A DNA stretch of 5,985 bases from Proteobacteria bacterium SG_bin9 (GCA_002083525.1 LWDM01000068.1:22411-28395), one strand, 5' to 3'; shown: positions 1-5,026, counted from the stretch's first letter. Notes: generated by a model not told the origin, from the letters alone. A program made the numbers and translations.

Positions 1-227
1 ATCCGAAGTTCGGGTTCGAGGTGTATCGCGTGCTGTTCGGCGACAAGCACTGGGTGCTCGATTGGGCGCTGACGGCGGAGTTTCCTGGCCGCGATGGCAA
101 GCCGGTGCCGATCCGCATCGACATGGTCGATATCATCGACGTCAACGACAAGGGCCAGGTGATCCGCAAGGACACGTTCCTCGACGGTGCGCAGGCCAAG
201 GCGCAGCTCGCCAAGCTTGCCGCCTGA
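1..227 (+). CDS. NTF2/SnoaL-like domain protein, 3' end only (partial)
   Basis: The reading frame is open from base 3 to the TGA at 225-227 and has no start inside the window that is clearly the true one. The GTG at 21 simply continues an upstream frame (P-K-F-G-F-E before it), so the gene most likely begins to the left. About 74 C-terminal residues are visible. They alternate hydrophobic and charged residues as in beta strands: EVYRVLFGDKHWVLDWAL, then VDIIDVNDKGQVIRKDTF, then an Ala/Lys-rich terminal helix. The pattern 'D-V-N-D-K-G-Q-V-I-R-K-D-T-F' near the C-terminus is typical of the last strands of NTF2-like/SnoaL-like cone-fold proteins, which serve as isomerases, small-ligand binders or subunits. 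The catalytic N-terminal half is missing, so no reaction can be assigned. The family call rests on pattern recognition only. Confidence 0.6.
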   Translation, partial: PKFGFEVYRVLFGDKHWVLDWALTAEFPGRDGKPVPIRIDMVDIIDVNDKGQVIRKDTFLDGAQAKAQLAKLAA

Positions 228-250
228 GCCTGCCATCCTGAAACAACCGT

Positions 251-285
251 TGCGCGGCGCGATCCATCACGGATTGCGCTGCGCG
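251..285 (+). terminator. 15-bp GC-rich stem-loop, probable terminator of the NTF2-like gene
   Basis: Arm TGCGCGGCGCGATCC (251-265) pairs along its full length with GGATTGCGCTGCGCG (271-285) around the 5-base loop ATCAC. Three of the pairs are G-U wobbles that form only in plus-strand RNA, which fits termination of the upstream plus-strand gene 23 bases earlier. There is no T-tract after the stem, so it is not a textbook intrinsic terminator. It may instead act as a 3'-end stabiliser. Confidence 0.5.
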
Positions 286-294
286 TGAGCGCAA
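274..294 (+). promoter_or_regulatory. Alternative 7-bp hairpin abutting the ribosome binding site of the next gene
   Basis: TTGCGCT (274-280) and AGCGCAA (288-294) form a perfect inverted repeat with a 7-base loop. The first arm lies inside the 3' arm of the 251-285 stem, so the two folds exclude each other. The second arm runs into the AAAGGG ribosome binding site (293-298) of the gene starting at 305. A regulatory role is possible, but in GC-rich DNA this may be chance. Confidence 0.25.
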
Positions 295-304
295 AGGGCA
301 ACCC

Positions 305-736
305 ATGCAACACGTCGGTACGCTTCAGCTCATTCTTCACGGCGCGATCGTCGCGTTGATCGGGACGCTGTGCGGCATTCCGTTCGGCCGGGCGATTGCG
401 AGCCGCAAGGACGAGGCCGTGATCAGGGGATGGCGTGTGGCGCACACCGGCATTCTCACCACCGGTGTCGCCATCATCGTCATGGGTTTGGCGATCCCGC
501 ATCTCAAGGGGCCGTCGTCGCTGGTGACGGCGATGATGTGCGTCACGATTGTGTCGGGCTATGCCTTTGCGATCGGATTGACGCTCGGCGCCATCGTCAG
601 CCGGCGCGGATTGCGGCCGCACGGGCCGCTCGCGAACGTACTCGTGTTCACCGGCAACGCGATCGGGTCACTCGGCTGGCTTGTGGGGTCGGTGATTTTC
701 GTCTGGCTCGCGCTGACGGCGGCACAGTCTGGCTAA
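305..736 (+). CDS. Four-helix integral membrane protein, styrene-oxide isomerase / hydroxylaminobenzene mutase-like
   Basis: This 143-residue protein has four predicted membrane helices at about residues 8-27, 46-66, 73-98 and 110-137, with short polar loops. The ATG at 305 is preceded by AAAGGG at suitable distance. The motif G-W-R-V-A-H-T-G (42-49) at the start of helix 2 resembles the G-W-x-R-A-H-S-G of styrene-oxide isomerase StyC. In that family the histidine binds heme b between subunits. The early His-Gly (12-13), Gly-Tyr in helix 3 (85-86) and the R-G-L-R-P-H-G-P loop (101-108) also fit the StyC/HabA-type fold. Family members rearrange epoxides to aldehydes or arylhydroxylamines to aminophenols in the membrane. 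The substrate here is unknown, because neither neighbour belongs to a styrene or nitroarene pathway. The gene itself is secure. The family assignment is moderate and the activity is untested inference. Confidence 0.75.
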   Translation: MQHVGTLQLILHGAIVALIGTLCGIPFGRAIASRKDEAVIRGWRVAHTGILTTGVAIIVMGLAIPHLKGPSSLVTAMMCVTIVSGYAFAIGLTLGAIVSRRGLRPHGPLANVLVFTGNAIGSLGWLVGSVIFVWLALTAAQSG

Positions 737-763
737 GCGTGTGCGGCTTGGCGCCGCGCGTGC
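737..763 (+). terminator. 11-bp stem-loop directly after the stop codon
   Basis: GCGTGTGCGGC (737-747) pairs with GCCGCGCGTGC (753-763) around loop TTGGC. Three pairs are G-U wobbles that exist only in plus-strand RNA, so the structure serves the upstream plus-strand gene, whose TAA ends at 736, rather than the convergent small gene. No T-run follows. The stem ends one base before the stop codon of the opposite-strand gene at 765. Confidence 0.45.
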
Positions 764-764
764 A

Positions 765-869
765 TCACGAGAGCAGGTAGAGCATCGCGCCGGTGGCGGT
801 GACCGCGAACGCTGTGACCGTTGCGACGAACAGCGCGACGCCGACCACGAATGCCTGGATGCCTGCCAT
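765..869 (-). CDS. 34-residue single-pass membrane miniprotein, function unknown
   Basis: On the minus strand an ATG (869-867) opens a 34-codon frame ending in TGA at 767-765. The product begins M-A-G-I-Q-A-F-V-V-G and is almost wholly hydrophobic. One membrane helix covers about residues 6-33, rich in Ala, Val, Thr and Phe, ending M-L-Y-L-L-S with no charged residues at all. A clear ribosome binding site, GGAGA (879-875 on the minus strand), sits about 7 bases before the ATG. The same frame stays open far upstream, but those residues are Arg-rich and overlap marR antisense, so the short start is preferred. It converges with the isomerase-like gene and is transcribed away from marR. Small uncharged helices of this type often act as accessory subunits of membrane complexes. 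I do not recognise the family. Confidence 0.6.
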   Translation of the reverse strand: MAGIQAFVVGVALFVATVTAFAVTATGAMLYLLS

Positions 870-881
870 GGAAATCTCCGG

Positions 882-897
882 TCGCGTTATCACGCGA
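882..897. promoter_or_regulatory. Inverted repeat upstream of the miniprotein gene, possible operator
   Basis: TCGCGT-TATC-ACGCGA is a perfect 6+4+6 inverted repeat. It lies 13 bases upstream of the minus-strand ATG at 869 and 2 bases beyond its ribosome binding site, so it would fall in the leader or promoter of that gene. A repressor site or a leader hairpin is possible, and nothing in the sequence decides between them. Confidence 0.3.
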
Positions 898-1022
898 AGT
901 GGAAACAGGTTTGTGAGAAGAAACGCGTCAAACAATGAATCTCTTCTGATTAGAAAGCTCAGGGGGCCAATTGGTTCAAATGGCCGCAGCTTTTTTGCTG
1001 TGCGACGCCCGGAAAGACGCGT

Positions 1023-1039
1023 TGGCATCGCCGATGCCA
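1023..1039. promoter_or_regulatory. 17-bp perfect palindrome upstream of marR, candidate operator
   Basis: TGGCATCG-C-CGATGCCA has two perfect 8-base arms around a single central base, 113 bases before the marR start. Size and symmetry match the sites bound by dimeric winged-helix regulators such as MarR proteins, which usually autoregulate from their own upstream region. The TGCCA at its right end is shared with the adjoining dyad at 1035-1055. Confidence 0.45.
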
Positions 1040-1055
1040 CGCTGCTCTGTGGCGC
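1035..1055. promoter_or_regulatory. Dyad TGCCACGC-N6-GTGGCGC, shared with the pqqA leader
   Basis: The arms GCCAC (1036-1040) and GTGGC (1049-1053) are inverted repeats. The flanked form TGCCACGC-N6-GTGGCGC nearly matches TGCCATGC-N5-GTGGCGC at 1678-1697 upstream of pqqA, with the right half identical over 7 bases and the left half over 7 of 8. Recurrence in front of both marR and pqqA suggests one regulator binding both. No binding evidence exists in the sequence itself. Confidence 0.35.
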
Positions 1056-1151
1056 GGCAGCCGGAAAAGGCTTGCAAAGCCCGGAAATGATGTACGGTAA
1101 AGGAGGGGAGTCGCAGGGGGCGTCTCCATCAATGGGCGAACCTTCGAATCC

Positions 1152-1631
1152 ATGCCTAAGACCAGGCCGACCAGCGCCGCCAAGACCGGGCCGGCGCTTG
1201 ATCATGATCGCTACGTTCCTGCGCTGATCACCTTCCTCGCCAACAAGCTCTCGAAAAGCGCGACCGGCGTTTATCAGAAGCGGTTCGGCGTCAACGTCAC
1301 CGAATGGCGGATTCTGGCGCTGTTGGCGGTGGAGCCCGGCATTCCGGCGTCGCGCATTTGCCAGGTCATCGGTTTCGACAAGGGCCCGGTCAGCCGCAAC
1401 CTGACGGTGATGGAAAATCACGGGCTGGTCGTCATCAAGGCCGACCCCTCGGACGGCCGCAGCCACTCGATCAACCTCACCGCGAAGGGACGCAAGGTCC
1501 ACGACAAGGTGCTGCAGGTCGCGCTTGAGCGCGAACGCAAGCTTTTGTCGTGTCTCAGCCGCGAGGAGCGGGACGTGCTGATCGGCCTGCTGCAGCGCGT
1601 TCACGGTAACCTGGGAGCGGTGACCGGCTGA
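1152..1631 (+). CDS. MarR-family winged helix-turn-helix transcriptional regulator
   Basis: This 159-residue protein has the usual MarR length and layout. A basic N-terminal tail (1-15) leads to a dimerisation helix (about 19-42) with Y-V-P-A-L-I-T-F-L-A-N-K-L. The winged HTH follows: V-T-E-W-R-I-L-A-L-L (49-58), I-C-Q-V-I-G-F-D-K-G-P-V-S-R-N-L (69-84) as the recognition-helix region, and a beta wing with the family's D-x-R-S-H-S (101-106) and L-T-x-K-G-R (109-114). C-terminal helices (115-153) complete the dimer interface. The ATG at 1152 is the only possible upstream start after the in-frame stop at 1098-1100. Its ribosome binding site is weak. MarR proteins bind palindromes as dimers and usually release DNA on binding a small ligand or on oxidation; Cys70 and Cys134 are present. 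It lies 92 bases before pqqA on the same strand, and inverted repeats flank it on both sides, so control of pqq and of itself is a fair inference. The ligand is unknown. Confidence 0.93.
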   Translation: MPKTRPTSAAKTGPALDHDRYVPALITFLANKLSKSATGVYQKRFGVNVTEWRILALLAVEPGIPASRICQVIGFDKGPVSRNLTVMENHGLVVIKADPSDGRSHSINLTAKGRKVHDKVLQVALERERKLLSCLSREERDVLIGLLQRVHGNLGAVTG

Positions 1632-1641
1632 CCCCGAAATC

Positions 1642-1670
1642 TTGACTTCAGGGGGCTTTCTACCGACACT
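1642..1670 (+). promoter_or_regulatory. Candidate sigma-70-type promoter for pqqA
   Basis: TTGACT (1642-1647, 5 of 6 to TTGACA) and GACACT (1665-1670, 3 of 6 to TATAAT) are separated by 17 bases. They lie 11 bases after the marR stop and about 54 before the pqqA ATG. Alphaproteobacterial housekeeping promoters often keep TTGAC well and tolerate a weak -10. Transcription would start near 1677, at the edge of the following dyad. Confidence 0.4.
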
Positions 1671-1676
1671 CCGTGC

Positions 1677-1697
1677 GTGCCATGCATTGCGTGGCGC
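1677..1697 (+). promoter_or_regulatory. Dyad/hairpin in the pqqA leader, candidate operator
   Basis: GTGCCATGC (1677-1685) and GCGTGGCGC (1689-1697) pair over 9 positions, two of them wobbles, around the loop ATT. The element sits at the expected transcription start of pqqA and before its ribosome binding site. A protein bound here would block initiation, and an RNA hairpin could affect stability or translation. Its core recurs upstream of marR at 1035-1055. Confidence 0.4.
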
Positions 1698-1723
1698 CCA
1701 TTTCGCAACTGCGAGGAAACAAC

Positions 1724-1804
1724 ATGGCCTGGAAAGCTCCGAAGATCGTCGAAGTGCCCGTCGGCATGGAAATCAACATGTATGCTTGCGCGAAGCGCAA
1801 GTAA
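1724..1804 (+). CDS. pqqA: PqqA, peptide precursor of PQQ
   Basis: A 26-residue peptide starts M-A-W-K-A-P-K and carries the signature V-P-V-G-M-E-I-N-M-Y. Glu16 and Tyr20, spaced E-x3-Y, are the two residues crosslinked to become the PQQ skeleton. The Trp near the start and the basic tail (K-R-K) after A-C-A match PqqA from other proteobacteria. A good ribosome binding site, GAGGAA (1713-1718), sits 5 bases upstream of the ATG. PqqA is made ribosomally, bound by PqqD, modified by PqqE and then cut by proteases. It is first in the operon, 43 bases before pqqB, with no terminator visible in between. The gene is short enough to be missed by automatic callers. Its identity is secure from sequence and context. 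Confidence 0.96.
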   Translation: MAWKAPKIVEVPVGMEINMYACAKRK

Positions 1805-1847
1805 GGACACGCACTTTTACGCCTGCCGAAGGTCCGGGGACATTGAG

Positions 1848-2777
1848 ATGCTACGCATCATCGTCCTTGGGACCGCGGCCGGCGGCGGCGTCCCGCAGTG
1901 GAACTGCGGATGTGACATCTGCAACCAGGCCCGCCGCGACCAGCACCTTCACATGACCCAGTGCTCCATAGCCGTCAGCGCTGACGGCGATCACTGGTAT
2001 TTGATCAACGCCTCCCCCGACATCCGTCAGCAGATTACCGCGACGCCGCAGCTGCATCCGCGGCCCGGACGCCTGCGCGACTCGCCGATTGCCGGAGTCA
2101 TCCTCACCAATGGCGAGATCGATGCGATCGCCGGATTGCTGACCTTGCGCGAGGGCTCGCCCTTCGCGATCCATGCGCATCAGAGCGTGCTCGATACGCT
2201 GAAAGCCAACAGCGTCTTCAACGTGCTGACGCCCGAGCGCGTGAAGCGGCACGCAATTGCGGCCGGTCAGCCGTTCAACCCGGTGCTGCCGGATGGCAAA
2301 GACTCCGGTTTGGAGATCACGCCATTCCGCGTGCCGGGCAAGGAAGCGCTCTATAACGAACGCGACGCATCGTCTGCCGCTCCGGCACGCGACGATGGCG
2401 GTACGCTCGGACTGAAAATCCGTCATGTGGAAGAAGACAAGACCTTCTTCTTCATCTCCGCCTGTGCCGACGTGACGCCCGAACTCAAGGCGATGCTCGA
2501 CGGCGCGGCGCTGGTGTTCTTCGACGGCACGCTCTGGCGCGATGACGAATTGATTGCGGCGGGACTATCGCAGAAAACGGGCCAGCGCATGGGTCACGTC
2601 TCGATGTCGGGCGCAAGCGGCGCGATGGCCGCGCTCGATGCGCTGAACATCGGGCAGAAGGTGTTTCTGCACATCAACAATTCGAATCCGGTGCTGCGCG
2701 ATCGCTCCGGCGAACGCGCGAGCCTTGAGCGTGCCGGCTGGCGGATTCCGCACGACGGTCTGGAGATCAGCCTGTGA
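1848..2777 (+). CDS. pqqB: PqqB, metallo-beta-lactamase-fold enzyme of PQQ biosynthesis
   Basis: The 309-residue protein matches the family's usual length of about 300-310. The ATG at 1848 has GGGGA (1836-1840) seven bases upstream and gives the standard N-terminus M-L-R-I-I-V-L-G-T-A-A-G-G-G-V-P-Q-W-N-C. Cys20, Cys22 and Cys25 (C-x-C-x2-C) form the structural metal site seen in PqqB. Other family marks are Y-L-I-N-A-S-P-D-I-R-Q-Q (51-62), L-L-T-L-R-E-G (97-103), F-F-D-G-T-L-W (224-230), M-G-H-V-S-M-S-G (248-255) and H-I-N-N-S-N-P (275-281). PqqB is thought to oxidise the tyrosine-derived part of the intermediate ahead of PqqC. An older view linked it to PQQ export. The active-site loop reads T-N-G-E-I-D-A (87-93), a degenerate form of the lactamase HxHxDH motif. 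Its stop overlaps the start of pqqC, so the two are translationally coupled. Confidence 0.97.
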   Translation: MLRIIVLGTAAGGGVPQWNCGCDICNQARRDQHLHMTQCSIAVSADGDHWYLINASPDIRQQITATPQLHPRPGRLRDSPIAGVILTNGEIDAIAGLLTLREGSPFAIHAHQSVLDTLKANSVFNVLTPERVKRHAIAAGQPFNPVLPDGKDSGLEITPFRVPGKEALYNERDASSAAPARDDGGTLGLKIRHVEEDKTFFFISACADVTPELKAMLDGAALVFFDGTLWRDDELIAAGLSQKTGQRMGHVSMSGASGAMAALDALNIGQKVFLHINNSNPVLRDRSGERASLERAGWRIPHDGLEISL

Positions 2778-3544
2778 ACGCGCCCGCCGACCTTGCCGCG
2801 CTCGCCACGTCGAAAGCGCCGCTCAACAACGCCGACGAGCTTGAAGCGCGGCTGCGCGCGATCGGCGCGACGCGCTATCACAGCCTGCATCCGTTCCACA
2901 AACTCCTGCACGGCGGCAAGCTGAACAAGGGTCAGGTGCAGGCCTGGGCGCTGAACCGCTACTTCTATCAGAGCACGATCCCGATCAAGGACGCGGTCGT
3001 GATCTCGCGCTTCCGCGACCGCGCCACGCGGCTCGAGTGGCGGCATCGCATCGAAGATCACGACGGCGACCTCGGCAGCGAGGGCGGTATCGAGCGCTGG
3101 CTGAAGCTGACCGAGGGTCTCGGTCTCGACAGCGCGTATGTGGAATCGACCGAGGGCATCCTGCCGGCGACGCGCTTTGCGGTCGAAGCCTACGTGCATT
3201 TCGTCCGCGAGAAGACGCCGCTGGAGGCCATTGCCTCGTCGCTGACCGAACTGTTCGCGCCGAACCTGCACGAAGAGCGCATCGCCGGCATGCTGAAGCA
3301 CTACGACTTCGTCAATCCGAACATCTTGAGCTACTTCAGCCGCCGCATGGAGCAGGCGCCGCGCGATGCCAACTTCGCGCTGAAATACGTGCGCGAGCAT
3401 GCCCGCAATCCGGAAGAGCGTGCCGCCGTCTGCAATGCGCTGATTTTCAAGACCAACGTGCTGTGGGTGCAGCTCGACGCGCTCTATCATGCGTATGTCG
3501 ACGGCCACATTCCGCCGGGCGCGTTCGTGCCTAAGGATTCTTGA
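2774..3544 (+). CDS. pqqC: PqqC, pyrroloquinoline-quinone synthase
   Basis: This 256-residue cofactorless oxidase catalyses the last step: ring closure and oxidation of the AHQQ intermediate to PQQ using O2, in the cytoplasm. The all-helical fold and active-site residues are intact. Counting against the Klebsiella enzyme (numbering from memory, offset 12) gives His36, Arg62, Tyr65, Gln66, His96, Tyr140, His166, Arg169, Tyr187, Arg191 and Lys226. These lie in H-P-F-H, N-R-Y-F-Y-Q, R-I-E-D-H-D-G-D, L-F-A-P-N-L-H-E-E-R and similar blocks. It starts at a GTG (2774) whose last two bases begin the TGA of pqqB, with GGAG at 2762-2765. This is a separate gene, not the PqqCD fusion known from Methylobacterium. 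The first 18 residues are an Ala-rich extension of no clear role. Confidence 0.97.
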   Translation: MNAPADLAALATSKAPLNNADELEARLRAIGATRYHSLHPFHKLLHGGKLNKGQVQAWALNRYFYQSTIPIKDAVVISRFRDRATRLEWRHRIEDHDGDLGSEGGIERWLKLTEGLGLDSAYVESTEGILPATRFAVEAYVHFVREKTPLEAIASSLTELFAPNLHEERIAGMLKHYDFVNPNILSYFSRRMEQAPRDANFALKYVREHARNPEERAAVCNALIFKTNVLWVQLDALYHAYVDGHIPPGAFVPKDS

Positions 3545-3547
3545 GTC

Positions 3548-3856
3548 ATGACCGCGCGGACCCGCAACATGCAGGTGGCGGAGGCAAGCGTTCCGACGCT
3601 GCCGCGGCATGTGCGCTTTCGTTTCGATGACGCGCGGCAGGCGTGGGTGATCCTCGCGCCGGAGCGCGTGCTGGCGCCGGACGAGATCGCGGTCGAGGTG
3701 CTGCAGCTCTGCGATGGCAGACGCAGCGTCGGCGATATCGTCGACATGCTCGCGCAGAAGTACGCGGCCGAGCGGGCGCTGATCGGCGCCGATGTGATCG
3801 CCATGCTGCAGGACCTCGCCGACAAGGGTTTCCTTGCCGATGCTAGCGGAGTGTGA
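3548..3856 (+). CDS. pqqD: PqqD, PqqA peptide chaperone
   Basis: A 102-residue protein, slightly longer than the usual 90-95, with an extra polar N-terminus of about 15 residues; a second ATG at 3569 could also serve. The conserved blocks are P-x-L-P-R-H-V-R-F-R-F-D (16-27), L-A-P-E-R-V-L (36-42), I-A-V-E-V-L-Q-L-C-D-G-R-R-S-V-x-D-I (47-64) and D-V-I-A-M-L-Q-D-L-A-D-K-G-F-L (82-96). This is a winged-helix RiPP recognition element: it binds the PqqA leader and delivers the peptide to PqqE. It starts 3 bases after the pqqC stop, with AAGGA (3533-3537) inside the end of pqqC, and is followed by pqqE after 3 bases. Confidence 0.96.
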   Translation: MTARTRNMQVAEASVPTLPRHVRFRFDDARQAWVILAPERVLAPDEIAVEVLQLCDGRRSVGDIVDMLAQKYAAERALIGADVIAMLQDLADKGFLADASGV

Positions 3857-3859
3857 GCG

Positions 3860-5026
3860 ATGAGCGCTGACGTCACGCAGGCTGACGGCTTCAACGCACC
3901 CGCGGCGATGACGCATGTCATTCCGCTGGCCGTGCTGGCCGAGTTGACCCATCGCTGTCCGTTGCAATGCCCGTATTGCTCGAACCCGCTTGAGCTCGAT
4001 CGCGCCGGCAGTGAACTCACAACCGACGAGTGGCGCAAGACGCTCGGCGAACTCGCCGCCGCCGGTGTGCTGCAGATCCATTTCTCCGGGGGCGAGCCGA
4101 CTGCACGCAAGGACCTCGCCGACATTGTCCGCCATGCCAACGACGTCGGCCTCTATACCAACCTGATCACCTCGGCGGTGCTGCTGACGAAAGACAGGCT
4201 GAAGGAATTGGCCGATGCGGGGCTGTGTCATATCCAGATCAGCTTCCAGGGCAGCGAGCCGCTGATCGCCGATCGCGTCGCGGGGCTGGCCAATTCGCAC
4301 GAGAAGAAAATTCAGGTGGCGCGCTGGGCGCGTGAACTCGGCCTGCCGCTGACCGTCAATGCGGTGATGCACCGGCAGAATCTGCATCAGCTGAAGGACG
4401 TGATCCAGATGGCGGTCGATCTCGATGCCGACCGGCTCGAGATCGCCAATGTGCAGTACTACGGCTGGGCGCTGAAGAACCGCGCGGCGCTGATGCCGAC
4501 GCTCGAACAGATCGAGGACTGCACGCGCATCGTCGACGAAGCGCAGGCGCGGCTGAAAGGCACGCTCGCGATCGACTACGTCGTCCCGGATTACTATGCG
4601 GTGCGGCCGAAGAAGTGCATGGGCGGCTGGGGCCGGCAGTTCTTCAACATCTCGCCGTCGGGCAAGGTGCTGCCCTGTCACGCGGCCGAGACCATCACCG
4701 GGCTTATCTTCGATTCCGTGCGCGATCACTCGATCGCCTGGATATGGGAGCATTCCGAGGCGCTTAACCGCTATCGCGGCACCGACTGGATGCCGGAACC
4801 GTGCAGGAGCTGCGACCATCGCGAGGAAGACTACGGCGGCTGCCGCTGCCAGGCGTTCGCCCTGACAGGGGATGCTGCCAATACTGATCCGGCCTGCGTG
4901 CTATCGCCGCTGCATGAGACCATCTTCAAGACAGCCGAACGCGAGGCCGCCGCAGGCGCCACACAGTTCATTTATCGCAACTTCTCGGGTGGCGCCCGCG
5001 AGGACGACGCCCTACATCGCGTCTAA
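3860..5026 (+). CDS. pqqE: PqqE, radical SAM/SPASM PqqA Glu-Tyr crosslinking enzyme
   Basis: This 388-residue enzyme makes the C-C bond between the PqqA Glu and Tyr side chains with S-adenosylmethionine, PqqD and reductant. The radical SAM cluster motif C-P-L-Q-C-P-Y-C holds Cys33, Cys37 and Cys40. S-G-G-E-P (76-80) binds SAM. The C-terminal SPASM domain has Cys253, Cys273, Cys315, Cys318, Cys328, Cys330 and Cys346, with Asp324 in R-E-E-D-Y-G-G. These are the expected ligands of two auxiliary iron-sulfur clusters, including the unusual Asp ligand known from the Methylobacterium enzyme. A ribosome binding site GGAG (3848-3851) overlaps the end of pqqD. The ATG at 3860 gives a 20-residue extension before the conserved I-P-L-A-V-L-A-E-L-T-H-R-C. 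All catalytic residues are present. This is the last pqq gene of the cluster; no pqqF/G follows. Confidence 0.97.
   Translation: MSADVTQADGFNAPAAMTHVIPLAVLAELTHRCPLQCPYCSNPLELDRAGSELTTDEWRKTLGELAAAGVLQIHFSGGEPTARKDLADIVRHANDVGLYTNLITSAVLLTKDRLKELADAGLCHIQISFQGSEPLIADRVAGLANSHEKKIQVARWARELGLPLTVNAVMHRQNLHQLKDVIQMAVDLDADRLEIANVQYYGWALKNRAALMPTLEQIEDCTRIVDEAQARLKGTLAIDYVVPDYYAVRPKKCMGGWGRQFFNISPSGKVLPCHAAETITGLIFDSVRDHSIAWIWEHSEALNRYRGTDWMPEPCRSCDHREEDYGGCRCQAFALTGDAANTDPACVLSPLHETIFKTAEREAAAGATQFIYRNFSGGAREDDALHRV

Larger units (their letters stand above)
870..1151. other. Intergenic control region between the miniprotein gene and marR
   Basis: This 282-base stretch is less GC-rich in its left half (about 895-1000), as expected for divergent promoters. 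It holds several inverted repeats: 882-897, GGCCA-N11-TGGCC at 965-985, the 17-bp palindrome at 1023-1039 and the dyad at 1035-1055. A strong Shine-Dalgarno-like AGGAGGGG at 1101-1108 has no in-frame start codon at the right distance for marR. A weak promoter-like pair TTGCAA (1072-1077) and TACGGT (1093-1098) is separated by only 15 bases, and I do not call it. I see no convincing coding sequence here. Confidence 0.6.

Noticed and set aside
1072..1098. Promoter-like TTGCAA and TACGGT upstream of marR
   Set aside because: The spacer is only 15 bases and the -10 match is poor. It would also put the start next to an AGGAGG that fits no in-frame start codon.
1200..1209. Palindrome GATCATGATC
   Set aside because: Only 10 bases and inside the marR coding sequence, encoding ordinary residues before the dimerisation helix; no reason to see a binding site.
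793..1227. 144-codon plus-strand frame across the intergenic region into marR
   Set aside because: It overlaps the miniprotein antisense and the marR start out of frame, and has Arg/Pro-rich composition with no family resemblance.
870..1604. Long upstream extension of the minus-strand miniprotein frame (245 more codons)
   Set aside because: The extension runs antisense through marR and is Arg-rich with no domain. The hydrophobic 34-residue end has its own ATG and ribosome binding site at 869.
1677..1847. 57-codon upstream extension of pqqB from an early start at 1677
   Set aside because: It would overlap all of pqqA in another frame. The start at 1848 gives the standard PqqB N-terminus and has its own ribosome binding site.
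1805..1847. Search for a pqqA-pqqB terminator or attenuator hairpin
   Set aside because: Only 3-4 base inverted repeats are present, no stable stem and no T-run.
2594..4819. 741-codon open frame on the minus strand antisense to pqqB-pqqE
   Set aside because: It lies opposite four genes with intact catalytic motifs. Its product is Arg/His-rich with no recognisable domain, and such long antisense frames are common in GC-rich DNA with strong third-position bias.
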